NCBI GenBank assembly: GCA_030733815.1
Contig: JAUZQE010000015.1
Coordinates: 21,073 to 85,072, forward strand
Reading direction: 5' to 3'
DNA: 64,000 nt
DNA from: Yanghanlia caeni
GTDB taxonomy: Bacteria; Pseudomonadota; Gammaproteobacteria; Burkholderiales; Burkholderiaceae_B
Shown: piece after piece, positions 9,895 to 18,983 of the stretch
Layout: each line of letters begins with the position of its first letter
How positions within the stretch are numbered: position 1 is the first letter of the stretch
Program-made: the position numbers and the translations under genes
The notes under the pieces: generated by a model
The model's input: the letters and a program-made list of their open reading frames with translations, nothing else
Told to the model about the DNA's origin: nothing
The model's database searches: none

Positions 9895-9918
9895 TACAAT
9901 GGGCTCCCGGTACCGGGA
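9895..9918 (+). promoter_or_regulatory. Candidate -10 box and 14-bp palindrome ahead of xseB
   Basis: TACAAT at 9895-9900 resembles a sigma-70 -10 element. No good -35 is visible at the right distance. The perfect palindrome TCCCGGTACCGGGA (9905-9918) falls where transcription would begin. It could be an operator or a 5' hairpin on the xseB-ispA mRNA. Confidence 0.35.
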
Positions 9919-9962
9919 ATCGGGGCTTTCTCATAACTAGTTTTCAGGAATCAGCACGCACC

Positions 9963-10238
9963 ATGCCAACAGATCAATCCGTTACGCCGCCGGCCCAGTC
10001 AGGCACGCCGGCCGAAACGTTGCCCGACTTCGAGTCTGCGCTGGCCGAACTGGAAGCGCTGGTCGCGAAAATGGAAGACGGCGGCATGGCACTCGATGAT
10101 TCCCTGCGTGCCTATGAGCGCGGCGTCGAGCTCGCCCGCATCTGTCAGCAGCGCCTCGACGCGGCGGAAGAGCAGGTTCGTGTTTTGCAGGGCAGTCTGC
10201 TCAAGCCGCTCGATACAACGCCTGAGGCCGACGCATGA
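9963..10238 (+). CDS. xseB: Exodeoxyribonuclease VII small subunit
   Basis: A 91-residue acidic, helical protein that joins XseA to form the single-strand-specific exonuclease VII. The family core is clear: FESALAELEALVAKME, GGMALDDSLRAYERG and a basic/acidic helix with LDAAEEQV. The frame is open far upstream, but the ATG at 9963 gives the usual length (about 80-90). The stop overlaps the ispA start as ATGA, so the two are coupled. This xseB-ispA-dxs order is common in proteobacteria. XseA is not in the window. Confidence 0.95.
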   Translation: MPTDQSVTPPAQSGTPAETLPDFESALAELEALVAKMEDGGMALDDSLRAYERGVELARICQQRLDAAEEQVRVLQGSLLKPLDTTPEADA

Positions 10239-11161
10239 GCCCGCAGGTTGTCACACCGGCCATCGATTTTCAGGTGTGGCTGCCCAGCAAGGTGCAGCAG
10301 GTCGAAGCCATGCTCGATCATGTGCTGCCGGCCGCCGATGCCGTGCCGGGGCGCTTGCACGACGCCATGCGTTACGCCGTGCTGGGTGGCGGCAAGCGTG
10401 TGCGCGCCGCGCTGGTGTATGCGGCGGGCGAAGCCTCGCTGCAGTCGGCCGCAGCCGCCAGCTCGCAACAAATCGCGCTCGACCACGCAGCCGTGGCGGT
10501 CGAGCTGGTGCATGCCTATTCGCTGGTGCACGACGATCTGCCTTGCATGGATGACGACACGCTGCGGCGCGGGCGGCCCACCGTGCACGTGCAGTTCGAT
10601 GAAGCCACCGCCATGCTGGCCGGCGATGCCTTGCAGCCGCTTGCCTTCGAATCGCTGGGGCTCATGCCCATTGCGCCCGCCCTGGTGGTGCAGGCCATTC
10701 AACTGTTGGCGCGTGCCATCGGCAGTCAGGGCATGGTGGGCGGGCAGGCCATCGATTGCGAAAGCGTGGGCCGTACGCTTGAGCAAGACGCGCTGCAACA
10801 GATGCACCGCATGAAAACCGGCGCATTGCTCGAAGCGTCCGTGCTGCTTGGTGGCATCGTGGCCGGCGCCAGTTCCATCGTACGTGAAGGGCTCGAAAAA
10901 TACGCAGCTGCCATCGGCCTGGCCTTTCAGGTGGCCGACGACATTCTCGACGTAACCGCCGACACGGCCACGCTGGGCAAGACTGCCGGCAAAGATGCCA
11001 TGGAAAACAAGCCCACCTATGTGTCGACGCTGGGGCTCGACGGCGCACGCGAGCTGCTGCACGAGCTGCGTGACGACGCGCGCGCGGCGCTGCTGCCGCT
11101 GGGGCCTTCCGCTGCACAGCTGGCCAATATTGCCGACTTCATCGTCATGCGCGACCGCTAG
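10235..11161 (+). CDS. ispA: Farnesyl diphosphate synthase (geranyltranstransferase)
   Basis: A 308-residue all-helical prenyltransferase that condenses dimethylallyl and isopentenyl diphosphates to C10 and then C15 farnesyl diphosphate. The first aspartate-rich motif is HDDLPCMDDD near residues 92-100, and the second is FQVADDILD near 230. GGGKRVRA near residue 50 binds the diphosphate. It is translationally coupled to xseB and followed by dxs, which feeds the same pathway. Its product is the substrate for the hpnCDE genes at 26950-30052, as well as for quinone and undecaprenyl synthesis. Confidence 0.96.
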   Translation: MSPQVVTPAIDFQVWLPSKVQQVEAMLDHVLPAADAVPGRLHDAMRYAVLGGGKRVRAALVYAAGEASLQSAAAASSQQIALDHAAVAVELVHAYSLVHDDLPCMDDDTLRRGRPTVHVQFDEATAMLAGDALQPLAFESLGLMPIAPALVVQAIQLLARAIGSQGMVGGQAIDCESVGRTLEQDALQQMHRMKTGALLEASVLLGGIVAGASSIVREGLEKYAAAIGLAFQVADDILDVTADTATLGKTAGKDAMENKPTYVSTLGLDGARELLHELRDDARAALLPLGPSAAQLANIADFIVMRDR

Positions 11162-11272
11162 GGGCGTGCGCATTTAACCTTTGTTACGGTTTGCCCCGCC
11201 GCCCTGGCGGGCTGCGACTACAATGCAAGATTCACTTCGCGCCGTCGTGCAGCCACACTATCGACCCGATCA

Positions 11273-13174
11273 ATGAGCACTGTCAGCCTCGAACAGATTC
11301 AATCGCCCGCCGACCTGCGCCGGCTCAGCCGTCGTGAACTCAAGGAACTTGCCGACCAGTTGCGTCAGTTCGTGCTGGAATCGGTGTCACGTACCGGGGG
11401 GCACCTGTCGTCGAATCTCGGCACGGTCGAGCTCACGATCGCCCTGCACCACGTCTTCAATACGCCCGACGACCGCCTGGTATGGGATGTTGGTCATCAG
11501 TCGTACCCGCACAAGATTCTCACGGGGCGCCGCGAAGCCATGGCGCGCCTGCGTCAGGCGGGCGGCATTTCGGGTTTCCCCAAACGCAGCGAATCCGAAT
11601 ACGACGCGTTCGGTACGGCGCATTCGTCAACATCGATCTCGGCCGTGCTTGGCATGGCGGTCGCATCGCGCAACACCGGTCGCACGCAGCGTCAGCATAT
11701 TGCCGTAATCGGCGACGGCGCCATGACGGCCGGTATGGCGTTTGAAGCGCTGAACAACGCCGGCGTCACACCCGACGTGAACGTGCTGGTGGTGCTGAAC
11801 GACAACGACATGTCGATCTCGCCCCCGGTGGGGGCGCTGAATCATTATCTGGCGCGCCTGATGTCGGGCGGCTTTTACGCCGCCGCCAAGAACGTCGGCA
11901 AAGCGGTACTGCAGCGTGTGCCGCCCGTGCTCGAGCTGGCACGCCGCGTCGAAGGCCACGCCAAGGGGCTGGTATCGCCCGCTACGCTATTCGAGGAACT
12001 GGGCTTCAATTACGTCGGCCCGATCGACGGCCACGACCTCGACGCGCTGATTCCCACCCTGGAAAACCTGCGCGAGCTGGGCGGCCTGCAGTTCCTGCAC
12101 GTGGTCACGCGCAAGGGTCAGGGCTACAAGCTGGCGGAAGCCGACCCCGTCCTGTACCACGGCCCGGGCAAGTTTGATCCCGCGGTGGGCATCCAGAAGT
12201 CGACCACCGCAGCGCGCCCCACGTTCACGCAAGTGTTCGGTCAGTGGCTGTGCGACATGGCGCAGGCCGACACCCGGCTGTTCGGCATCACGCCGGCCAT
12301 GCGCGAAGGCAGCGGCATGGTCGAATTCGAAAGGCGGTTTCCCAATCGCTATTTCGACGTTGGCATCGCGGAACAGCACGCACTCACATTTGCAGCCGGG
12401 CTCGCCTGTGAAGGGCAGAAGCCGGTGGTCGCCATTTATTCCACTTTCCTTCAGCGGGCCTACGATCAGCTGATTCACGACGTCGCCCTGCAGAATCTTG
12501 ACGTCACGCTGGCACTCGATCGTGCCGGCATCGTTGGTGCAGATGGTGCCACGCATGCCGGCAACTACGATATTGCCTATTTGCGCTGCGTGCCCAATAT
12601 GGTCATCGCCACGCCCTCCGACGAAAACGAGGCCCGACTGCTGCTTTCAACCTGTTTCCAGCATCCCGGTCCCGCTTCGGTGCGTTATCCGCGGGGGGCC
12701 GGTCGCGGCGCCGAGATCGTGGCGGGGCTTGAAACGGTACCGGTGGGCAAGGGCGTTGTGCGTCGTAACGGCCAGGGCATCGCCATTCTGGCCTTCGGCA
12801 CACTGCTTACCGCTGCACTGCAGGCCGGCGAGCAGCTCAACGCCACCGTGGTCGACATGCGGTTCGTCAAGCCGATCGACGCAGAGCTGATTCTGGAACT
12901 CGCCCGGAACCACGAGGCCTTTGTCAGCATCGAAGAAGGAGCCGTGATGGGCGGGGCAGGTAGCGCAGTACAGGAATGCCTGAATGCACACGGGGTGCTG
13001 GTGCCCATGCTGCAGCTCGGTCTGCCCGACCGCTTCATCGATCACGGCGATCAGGCTGCCATCCTGAGCTCGCTGGGGCTGGATGCGCCCGGCATTGTGG
13101 CGGCCGTCGAAGCCCGTTGGGGCAAACGGTCTGTCGGTGGCAACGTGGTGCAGCTGGTCCGGCAGAGCTCCTGA
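11273..13174 (+). CDS. dxs: 1-deoxy-D-xylulose-5-phosphate synthase
   Basis: A 633-residue thiamine-diphosphate enzyme that joins pyruvate and glyceraldehyde 3-phosphate in the first step of the methylerythritol phosphate pathway. The thiamine motif is [18 protein letters not shown] near residue 150, with NDNDMSIS after it. The N-terminal [12 protein letters not shown] holds the catalytic histidine. The transketolase-type pyrimidine domain begins near 320 and contains [15 protein letters not shown]. Length fits the family (about 620-640). The 111-base gap after ispA has TACAAT near 11219, a possible -10, so dxs may also be transcribed alone. folE2 follows after 23 bases. Confidence 0.97.
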   Translation: MSTVSLEQIQSPADLRRLSRRELKELADQLRQFVLESVSRTGGHLSSNLGTVELTIALHHVFNTPDDRLVWDVGHQSYPHKILTGRREAMARLRQAGGISGFPKRSESEYDAFGTAHSSTSISAVLGMAVASRNTGRTQRQHIAVIGDGAMTAGMAFEALNNAGVTPDVNVLVVLNDNDMSISPPVGALNHYLARLMSGGFYAAAKNVGKAVLQRVPPVLELARRVEGHAKGLVSPATLFEELGFNYVGPIDGHDLDALIPTLENLRELGGLQFLHVVTRKGQGYKLAEADPVLYHGPGKFDPAVGIQKSTTAARPTFTQVFGQWLCDMAQADTRLFGITPAMREGSGMVEFERRFPNRYFDVGIAEQHALTFAAGLACEGQKPVVAIYSTFLQRAYDQLIHDVALQNLDVTLALDRAGIVGADGATHAGNYDIAYLRCVPNMVIATPSDENEARLLLSTCFQHPGPASVRYPRGAGRGAEIVAGLETVPVGKGVVRRNGQGIAILAFGTLLTAALQAGEQLNATVVDMRFVKPIDAELILELARNHEAFVSIEEGAVMGGAGSAVQECLNAHGVLVPMLQLGLPDRFIDHGDQAAILSSLGLDAPGIVAAVEARWGKRSVGGNVVQLVRQSS

Positions 13175-13197
13175 TATTCCTTTGGATTTTTTGTGAA

Positions 13198-14016
13198 ATG
13201 AATACCTTGACCGATCCTGTCGTTGCCATGCCCGACGTACAAAGCAGTGTGGACACGCGCCACATTGCCATTCAGCGGGTGGGGGTGCGCGGCGTCAGGC
13301 ATCCCATGATCGTTGCCGCTGCGCAAGAAAACCTTCCGACAGTGGCTGAGTGGGAACTCACCGTGGCGCTGCCGGCGCACGAGAAGGGTACGCACATGTC
13401 GCGCTTCGTAGCCTTGCTCGAAGCCAATCGCCGTACACCCATGACGCCGGAATCGTTCTGCGACATGGCGCTGCAGATGCTCGAGCTGCTGGGTGCCCAG
13501 GCTGGCGACATGCAGGCGCGCTTTCCGTATTTCATGAACAAGACGGCACCGGTGTCGCAGGTGGCGAGCCTTATGGATTACGAGGTCTCGTGGAAGTGCG
13601 TCGCCCGGCAGGCTGAAGGCAGTGTCGCGGCCCACACCGCATTCGAACTCACCGTTCTGGTGCCTGTCACCAGCCTGTGCCCGTGCTCCAAGGCCATATC
13701 CGAATACGGTGCTCATAACCAGCGTTCGCATGTAACGGTCACTGCCGCGTTCACTGATCCGGCGCTGGTGGATGTCGAGGCCCTGATTCGCGATATCGAA
13801 GCCCAGGCGTCATGCGAGCTGTGGGGCCTGCTCAAACGCACCGACGAAAAATTCGTCACCGAGCGCGCCTACGAGAACCCCAAATTCGTCGAAGACCTGG
13901 TACGCGACGTGGCCCAGGCCGTGCGCGCGTTACCAGGGGTGCACGAATACCGCATCGAAGCCGAGAACTTCGAGTCGATTCACAACCATTCGGCCTACGC
14001 AGTCGTTACGGGTTAA
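13198..14016 (+). CDS. folE2: GTP cyclohydrolase FolE2 (type IB)
   Basis: A 272-residue enzyme that opens GTP to dihydroneopterin triphosphate, the first step of folate synthesis. Unlike FolE it does not need zinc. Family marks are [13 protein letters not shown] near residue 63, [20 protein letters not shown] near 158 with the metal-site cysteine, and a C-terminal [17 protein letters not shown]. The open frame begins upstream inside dxs, but the ATG at 13198 is the conserved start. In several bacteria folE2 is induced by zinc starvation through Zur. Only 23 bases separate it from dxs, which leaves no room for a private promoter in the gap, so co-transcription with dxs is likely. Confidence 0.95.
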   Translation: MNTLTDPVVAMPDVQSSVDTRHIAIQRVGVRGVRHPMIVAAAQENLPTVAEWELTVALPAHEKGTHMSRFVALLEANRRTPMTPESFCDMALQMLELLGAQAGDMQARFPYFMNKTAPVSQVASLMDYEVSWKCVARQAEGSVAAHTAFELTVLVPVTSLCPCSKAISEYGAHNQRSHVTVTAAFTDPALVDVEALIRDIEAQASCELWGLLKRTDEKFVTERAYENPKFVEDLVRDVAQAVRALPGVHEYRIEAENFESIHNHSAYAVVTG

Positions 14017-14166
14017 CGTCAGGTCGGGGCTGCAGAAGGGCGCAACCCTTCGGCCGAGTTCGACGGCACTGCATACCTTGCGGCGTATCCCGACGTCGCG
14101 CAGGCAGGTATCGATCCATTGGTGCACTACCTGCATTGGGGCATGATCGAGGGGCGAGCCATCTGA
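14017..14166 (+). pseudogene. Orphan fragment of a PDVxxxGxxPLxHYxxxG..EGR repeat protein
   Basis: Directly after the folE2 stop, and in the same frame, 49 codons run to a TGA at 14164. They begin with a partial repeat end (GAAEGRNPS). One full copy follows: a phenylalanine-aspartate start, then TAYLAAYPDVAQAGIDPLVH and a YLHWGMIEGR end. From recall, such units occur in multiple or N-terminal copies in large secreted proteins and in some glycosyltransferases. There is no start codon and no rest of the protein. I read this as the last repeat of a gene otherwise deleted. A weak hairpin (AGGCG/CGCCT, 14169-14183) follows. Translation by read-through of folE2 cannot be excluded but is unlikely. 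Confidence 0.6.
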
Positions 14167-14204
14167 TCAGGCGCCTTACGCCTTTCCAACACCATGCGCA
14201 CCCG

Positions 14205-15746
14205 TCAGCGGCGTGTAAGCGTGCCCTGGCCATATTCGTCGTAGAGTTCAATCGTCATGCCGGTGGCCATGCCACCGGGCCCGATCGTGAAATCCACAGC
14301 GCTGCGTGAACCCGGCGGGGCCACTTCGCCGCCCAGTTCGAAAACGAACGTGTCGCCATTCCAGTGGTGCAGTACATGAGTATTTCCCGCCGGGCCGATC
14401 GTCAGCACCAGATCGCTTCCCGAGGGCTCGATGCGCGCGTCACCCAGGTAATCGCTTTGGAAGGAACCGGCATAGGCATGCAGCGGGCGCGCCGGCTCCG
14501 GTGCGTCGGGGTAGGGCAAACCGACGGCGCGCCCCGTGGGGGCGTTCATGGCCGCGAAGGCCGGCGCATAGGTGTCGAACCAGTCGCGGGTGGGCCGGCC
14601 GAATTCCACCAGGTCGAGGTACGTCGACGTAATGGCTTCGGCCGCGCCCACCGGTTGGGCGTTCGTTAGAACGATGATGCCGGTTTTGGCCGCCGGAAGC
14701 AGCGCAAAATTGGTGGCGGCCCCCAGAGTGAATGCGCCCGAATGGCTGTAACGTGTGCCGCCCGCATGTGTCGTACTGATGTTGAAGCCGTAGCCGTAGT
14801 GCCCCGCAGGGTGTTCGTCGGTTGCGGGTGACGATACGGCCTGCGGCGAAAGCGCGTGCGCCAGAGCGGTGCGCGACAGCAGCTGTGCGCCGTTGTGGCG
14901 CCCGTCGTTCAGAACCAGGGCCATCCAGCGCGCCATGTCAACGACGTTGGAACTGACTCCGCCGGCGGGCGACTGTGCATCTGGCTGGCGCTGGCGCGTG
15001 GCAGGCTCGAAGGCACCGTTTTGCAATACGTGCGGGTGTGCCCGATCGGCCCGCGCCATGAAATCGGCGAAGCGCGAGCTGGTGGCGCTCATGCCCAATG
15101 GCCGGTACAACACCGCTTCCGACAGGTCTTCCCATGATGCGCCCGAGGCTTCGGCAACCGCTTCGGCACCCGCGGTGAGCCCGAAGTTCGTGTAAGCATG
15201 AGTGCTGCGCAGGGGTTCGAGCGGCAAATGGCGCAGGCGCTGCAGCGCACTTCGACGGTCGTGACCGATCTCCTCGAGTTCGTCGCCCGCATGGTCGGGC
15301 AAGCCCGAGCGGTGCGCGTACATGTCGCCGATGGTGACGGCAGCCGACGTGGCCGGGTCATTCAATTCGAACCAGGGCAGATGCTGCTGCACCGGCGTCT
15401 GCCAGGACACCACGCCTTTTTCGATTTGTGCGGTCACAACCGTGGCTCCAATGGGCTTGGACACAGAGGCGAGCTGAAAGACCGTTTCCGGCTGCACGGG
15501 TGCGGGCTCGCCAAGGCGTTTCACGCCGAAGCCCCGGGAATAGAGCACCGTGTCGCCATGCACCACCGCCACAGCCATGCCGGGTACGCCGCTGCGTTGC
15601 ATGACGTCGGCAACCACCGCATCGAGTTGGCCTACCGCCTGATTGACCCGGCTGGCAGGTATGTCGCCTTGTGCGCTGGCGGAATCACCGCAGCCGGAAA
15701 TCAAGGTTGGCAGCAGCGCCAGGGCTGCCCAACGGATCACAAACAT
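14205..15746 (-). CDS. Serine hydrolase of the class C beta-lactamase / penicillin-binding family, probable lipoprotein
   Basis: A 513-residue predicted envelope protein. The N-terminus has a hydrophobic stretch ending in LISGC, so C19 is a likely lipidation site. The active-site pattern of the family is present: S94-x-x-K97 in ASVSK, Y184-x-N186 in HAYTNFG and a late HSG triad. About 120 residues follow the catalytic domain, forming a beta-rich tail seen in esterase EstB/LACTB-like relatives. The ATG at 15746 is preferred over a TTG at 15764 because GAGG lies about 7 bases upstream. Activity may be esterase, D-aminopeptidase or peptidoglycan-related. Lactamase action is not implied. It is divergent from rpsF. 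Confidence 0.85.
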   Translation of the reverse strand: MFVIRWAALALLPTLISGCGDSASAQGDIPASRVNQAVGQLDAVVADVMQRSGVPGMAVAVVHGDTVLYSRGFGVKRLGEPAPVQPETVFQLASVSKPIGATVVTAQIEKGVVSWQTPVQQHLPWFELNDPATSAAVTIGDMYAHRSGLPDHAGDELEEIGHDRRSALQRLRHLPLEPLRSTHAYTNFGLTAGAEAVAEASGASWEDLSEAVLYRPLGMSATSSRFADFMARADRAHPHVLQNGAFEPATRQRQPDAQSPAGGVSSNVVDMARWMALVLNDGRHNGAQLLSRTALAHALSPQAVSSPATDEHPAGHYGYGFNISTTHAGGTRYSHSGAFTLGAATNFALLPAAKTGIIVLTNAQPVGAAEAITSTYLDLVEFGRPTRDWFDTYAPAFAAMNAPTGRAVGLPYPDAPEPARPLHAYAGSFQSDYLGDARIEPSGSDLVLTIGPAGNTHVLHHWNGDTFVFELGGEVAPPGSRSAVDFTIGPGGMATGMTIELYDEYGQGTLTRR

Positions 15747-15765
15747 ACACGGACCTCGCAGCAAA

Positions 15766-15898
15766 TATGCTAGAATTTATTGTTTCGTTGCTCGACTTCG
15801 CGGTAATGTGCCGTGGGGCGGGCTGAATCTGGCCGCCAGCAGCTATCTGTTTAAGGGTAAAGCAAGTGGCCGGAGTCATCCACAAGGAGCTTACACCT
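15766..15898 (+). promoter_or_regulatory. rpsF operon promoter region and leader
   Basis: TATGCTAGAAT (15766-15776) contains an extended -10 element TAGAAT. No convincing -35 is seen. The roughly 115-base leader that follows has inverted repeats, among them CTGG-CCG-CCAG near 15830 and GTGG/CCAC at 15866-15883 enclosing CCGG. AAGGAG sits before the rpsF start. In many bacteria the S6:S18 complex binds a CCG-containing structure in this leader to repress its own mRNA. These repeats are candidates, not a proven match. Confidence 0.4.
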
Positions 15899-16273
15899 AT
15901 GCGCCACTACGAAGTAGTGTTTATCGTGCATCCCGATCAGAGCGAGCAGGTGCCCGCCATGATCGAGCGCTATTCGGCCCAGATTACGGGCGGAGACGGC
16001 GTGATTCACCGCGTCGAAGACTGGGGCCGCCGCCAGCTTGCCTACCCCATTCAAAAGCTGGTCAAGGCACATTACGTGTGCATGAACATCGAATGCGGCC
16101 AGGCCGTGCTCGACGAGCTCGAACACGCGTTCCGCTACAACGATGCGATCCTGCGTCACCTCACGATCAAGACCAAGAAAGCCCCCTCGGGCCCGTCGGT
16201 CATGATGAAGACGGTCGAGCGCGAAGAGGCCCGCAAGGCAACTGCCGAAGCCGCCGCTTCCCAGTCGCAATAA
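15899..16273 (+). CDS. rpsF: 30S ribosomal protein S6
   Basis: A 124-residue protein of the small-subunit platform that pairs with S18. The N-terminus [19 protein letters not shown] and the internal [10 protein letters not shown] are diagnostic. The C-terminus is alanine/glutamate rich as in relatives. The frame extends to a GTG at 15866, but the ATG at 15899 has AAGGAG 9 bases upstream and is the family start. First gene of rpsF-priB-rpsR-rplI. Confidence 0.97.
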   Translation: MRHYEVVFIVHPDQSEQVPAMIERYSAQITGGDGVIHRVEDWGRRQLAYPIQKLVKAHYVCMNIECGQAVLDELEHAFRYNDAILRHLTIKTKKAPSGPSVMMKTVEREEARKATAEAAASQSQ

Positions 16274-16293
16274 GCAGGCCCAGGCTGCCTGGC

Positions 16294-16611
16294 GTGAACC
16301 GGGTTCTTCTGACGGCCACCGTCGTCGAGATCCAGCCGCTCAGGTACACGCCCGCCGGTGTGGCCGCCCTCGAACTCACGCTTGAACATGAGTCCGAGGT
16401 TCTGGAAGCAGATCAACCGCGGCGCGTCATGTTTCACGTGCGCGCCATTGCGATGGGAAATACCGCCCACCTTCTTGCAGACGTGCCTCTTGGGGCGCAG
16501 CTCGAGGTCCAGGGGTTTCTCGCCGCATCCCGCAAGGGGTCCAGCAGACTGATTCTGCATATTCAGAACGTGGCACAGACGTTTCCCGGCAGCGGCAGCG
16601 CCATCGTTTAG
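16294..16611 (+). CDS. priB: Primosomal replication protein N (PriB)
   Basis: A 105-residue single-strand DNA-binding OB-fold protein that helps PriA reload DnaB at stalled forks. It begins at GTG 16294 (GTG AAC CGG GTT), giving VNRVLLTATVVEIQPLRYTP. The location between rpsF and rpsR is the classic one, and the LEHES and MGNTAHLLADVPLG segments fit the family. The frame is open upstream without meaning. The Shine-Dalgarno match is poor, so translation may be coupled to rpsF, whose stop is 20 bases away. DnaB is encoded just downstream of this operon. Confidence 0.92.
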   Translation: MNRVLLTATVVEIQPLRYTPAGVAALELTLEHESEVLEADQPRRVMFHVRAIAMGNTAHLLADVPLGAQLEVQGFLAASRKGSSRLILHIQNVAQTFPGSGSAIV

Positions 16612-16698
16612 CAAACCAATACCGACGCACGGGCATGCAGCGCCCGATGCACGTACAAACTACCTACCGGGTCGCCCCGGAAAGAAAAGAGGCACATC

Positions 16699-16971
16699 AT
16701 GGCTTACTTCAGGAAAGGCAAGGAAAAACGCCGTTTCTCGCAACAGAACCCGCTCTTCAAGCGCCGCAAGTTCTGCCGCTTCACCGCCGCCGGCGTGGAA
16801 GAAATCGATTACAAAGATCTCGACACCCTGCGTGACTTCATTCAGGAAAACGGCAAGATCATCCCCGCGCGCCTGACCGGCACCAAGGCTCACTACCAGC
16901 GCCAGCTCGATACCGCCATCAAGCGCGCACGCTTCCTGGCCCTGCTGCCTTACACCGACAACCACAACTGA
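16699..16971 (+). CDS. rpsR: 30S ribosomal protein S18
   Basis: A 90-residue basic protein that binds S6 and 16S rRNA in the platform. The sequence [20 protein letters not shown] and the end [15 protein letters not shown] are typical. It is preceded by AAAGAGG and starts at ATG 16699. The 87 bases after priB hold no gene. rplI follows after 16 bases. Confidence 0.97.
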   Translation: MAYFRKGKEKRRFSQQNPLFKRRKFCRFTAAGVEEIDYKDLDTLRDFIQENGKIIPARLTGTKAHYQRQLDTAIKRARFLALLPYTDNHN

Positions 16972-16987
16972 ACCGGGGCCAACAGTC

Positions 16988-17443
16988 ATGCAAGTCATTC
17001 TGCTCGAAAAAGTCGCTAACCTGGGCAACCTTGGCGATGTCGTGCGTGTGCGCGACGGCTATGCCCGCAACTACCTCATTCCCAAGCGCATCGCCCGTCG
17101 TGCCACCGAAGCCGCCATTCAGGAATTCGAAGCACGCCGCGCCGAACTTGAAAAGCAACAGGCCGAGAAGCTGGCAGAAGCCCAGAAGCTGGGCGAGAAG
17201 CTGTCGGGCTACACCCTGAACCTGCTCGAGAAGGCCGGTGTCGACGGCCGCCTGTTTGGTTCCGTCACCACCATGGACATCGCTGCTGGCCTGACCAAGA
17301 ACGGCTTCGAAGGCATCGTGAAGTCGCAGGTTCGCCTGCCCGACGGCACCCTCAAGGCCGTGGGCGAGTACCCGGTTTCCGTCGTTCTGCATCCCGACGT
17401 CAGCGTCGAGATCAACGTCGTGATTCAGGGCGAAATGGCCTGA
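16988..17443 (+). CDS. rplI: 50S ribosomal protein L9
   Basis: A 151-residue elongated protein near the L1 stalk. The N-terminal domain [19 protein letters not shown] and NYLIPKRIA bind 23S rRNA. A long lysine/glutamate-rich helix (residues 45-75) leads to the C-terminal domain. It is the last gene of the ribosomal operon, and a strong terminator lies 55 bases downstream. Confidence 0.97.
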   Translation: MQVILLEKVANLGNLGDVVRVRDGYARNYLIPKRIARRATEAAIQEFEARRAELEKQQAEKLAEAQKLGEKLSGYTLNLLEKAGVDGRLFGSVTTMDIAAGLTKNGFEGIVKSQVRLPDGTLKAVGEYPVSVVLHPDVSVEINVVIQGEMA

Positions 17444-17498
17444 TCGCAGCACCTTCTGCATGGTACATTCACCACTGGTGAGTGGCCGCCAACAGAAC

Positions 17499-17532
17499 AA
17501 GAAAGCCGGTTCTCACCGGCTTTCTTTTTTTT
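17499..17532 (+). terminator. Rho-independent terminator of the rpsF-rplI operon
   Basis: A perfect 12-bp stem (AAGAAAGCCGGT with ACCGGCTTTCTT), a TCTC loop and a six-base T-run. It is the clearest terminator in the window. It shows that the reading frame running through it into dnaB is not coding at this point. Confidence 0.93.
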
Positions 17533-17591
17533 GCCGCGCCGCTGCCGCCGCGCGGCACGACTGGGCCACTGGCCGGGTCTGTGTGTTAACA

Positions 17592-18983
17592 ATGGAGCCT
17601 TTGTTGGACAACGCCATCATGCAAACGGACCCGCAGCTCGATTACCTGCGGGTGCCCCCTCACTCGATCGAGGCCGAGCAATCGGTTCTGGGCGGGTTGC
17701 TGCTCGACAACGCCGCGTTCGACCGCATCAGCGACGTGCTGGCCGAAGAAGACTTCTATCGTTACGACCACCGGCTGATCTGGCAACACATCTCGCGGCT
17801 GATTTCGCTTTCACGGCCGGCCGACGTCATCACCGTGCATGAATCGCTGGCCACCAGCGGCAAGGCCGAAGAAGTGGGCGGCCTGCCGTACCTGAACGCG
17901 CTGGCGCACAACACGCCTTCTGCCGCCAATATTCGGCGCTACGCCGAGATCGTTCACGAGCGCTCGATCCTGCGCAAGCTGGTCACCATTGCCGACGAAA
18001 TCTCGGCGGCGGCCTTCAACCCGCAGGGCAAGGAAGCCCGGCAGCTGCTCGATGAAGCCGAAACCAAGGTCTTTCAGATTGCGCAGGAAGGGGCGCGTGG
18101 CACCAAGGGTTTTCAAGAGATCCAGCCGCTGCTGGCGCAGGTGGTGGAGCGCATCGACGAGCTCTATCACCGTGACGGCGACTCCGACGTCACGGGGGTG
18201 CCCACCGGCTTCACCGACCTCGATCGCATGACCTCCGGCCTGCAGGCCGGCGACCTCATCATCGTGGCGGGGCGCCCGTCGATGGGCAAGACCTCGTTCT
18301 CGATGAACATTGGTGAGTACGTGGCAATCGAACAGGGTCTGCCGGTTGCCGTGTTTTCAATGGAAATGGGCGCCGTGCAGCTGGCGCAGCGTATGGTCGG
18401 CTCCGTAGGGCTGCTCGATCAGCACCGCATGCGTACCGGCAAGCTCACCGCCGAAGACTGGCCACGCCTGACTCATGCCGTGCAGCGCGTGCAGGAGGCG
18501 CAGATTTACATTGATGAAACGCCAGCATTGTCGCCCAACGAGGTTCGCGCCCGGGCACGGCGCCTGGCACGACAGTGCGGGCAGCTGGGGCTGATCATCA
18601 TCGACTACCTGCAGCTGATGTCAGGCAGTGGCAGCGGCGAGAACCGCGCCACCGAAATTTCCGAAATCAGCCGATCACTCAAAGCGCTCGCCAAAGAGCT
18701 GAACTGCCCGCTGATCGCGCTGTCGCAGCTGAACCGCAGCCTCGAGCAGCGCCCCAACAAGCGGCCGGTCATGAGCGATCTGCGCGAATCAGGCGCCATT
18801 GAACAGGACGCCGACGTCATCCTGTTCATCTACCGCGACGAGGTCTACAACCCCGATTCACCCGACAAGGGTACGGCCGAAATCATCATCGGCAAGCAGC
18901 GTAACGGCCCCATCGGCACCGTGCGCCTTACGTTCCAGGGCGCGAGTACGCGCTTCCTGAACTTTACGTCAGCGATAAGCTGA
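17592..18983 (+). CDS. dnaB: Replicative DNA helicase DnaB
   Basis: A 463-residue hexameric 5'-3' helicase that drives the replication fork. The N-terminal primase-interacting domain opens with LRVPPHSIEAEQSVLGGLLL, and the RecA-like motor has Walker A GRPSMGKTSF near residues 227-236. LIIIDYLQLM (Walker B) and the SQLNRSLEQR region follow. No intein is present. The frame is open upstream through the terminator, so I place the start at ATG 17592. ATG 17619 is equally possible. Neither has a good ribosome site. The last 15 bases overlap the convergent pdxA. Confidence 0.95.
   Translation: MEPLLDNAIMQTDPQLDYLRVPPHSIEAEQSVLGGLLLDNAAFDRISDVLAEEDFYRYDHRLIWQHISRLISLSRPADVITVHESLATSGKAEEVGGLPYLNALAHNTPSAANIRRYAEIVHERSILRKLVTIADEISAAAFNPQGKEARQLLDEAETKVFQIAQEGARGTKGFQEIQPLLAQVVERIDELYHRDGDSDVTGVPTGFTDLDRMTSGLQAGDLIIVAGRPSMGKTSFSMNIGEYVAIEQGLPVAVFSMEMGAVQLAQRMVGSVGLLDQHRMRTGKLTAEDWPRLTHAVQRVQEAQIYIDETPALSPNEVRARARRLARQCGQLGLIIIDYLQLMSGSGSGENRATEISEISRSLKALAKELNCPLIALSQLNRSLEQRPNKRPVMSDLRESGAIEQDADVILFIYRDEVYNPDSPDKGTAEIIIGKQRNGPIGTVRLTFQGASTRFLNFTSAIS

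Noticed and set aside
14169..14183. AGGCG/CGCCT hairpin as a terminator for folE2
   Set aside because: The stem is only 5 bp and followed by TTTCC. Too weak to list as a terminator.
17460..17591. 44-codon N-terminal extension of dnaB
   Set aside because: It runs straight through a perfect intrinsic terminator, so it is not translated as part of DnaB.
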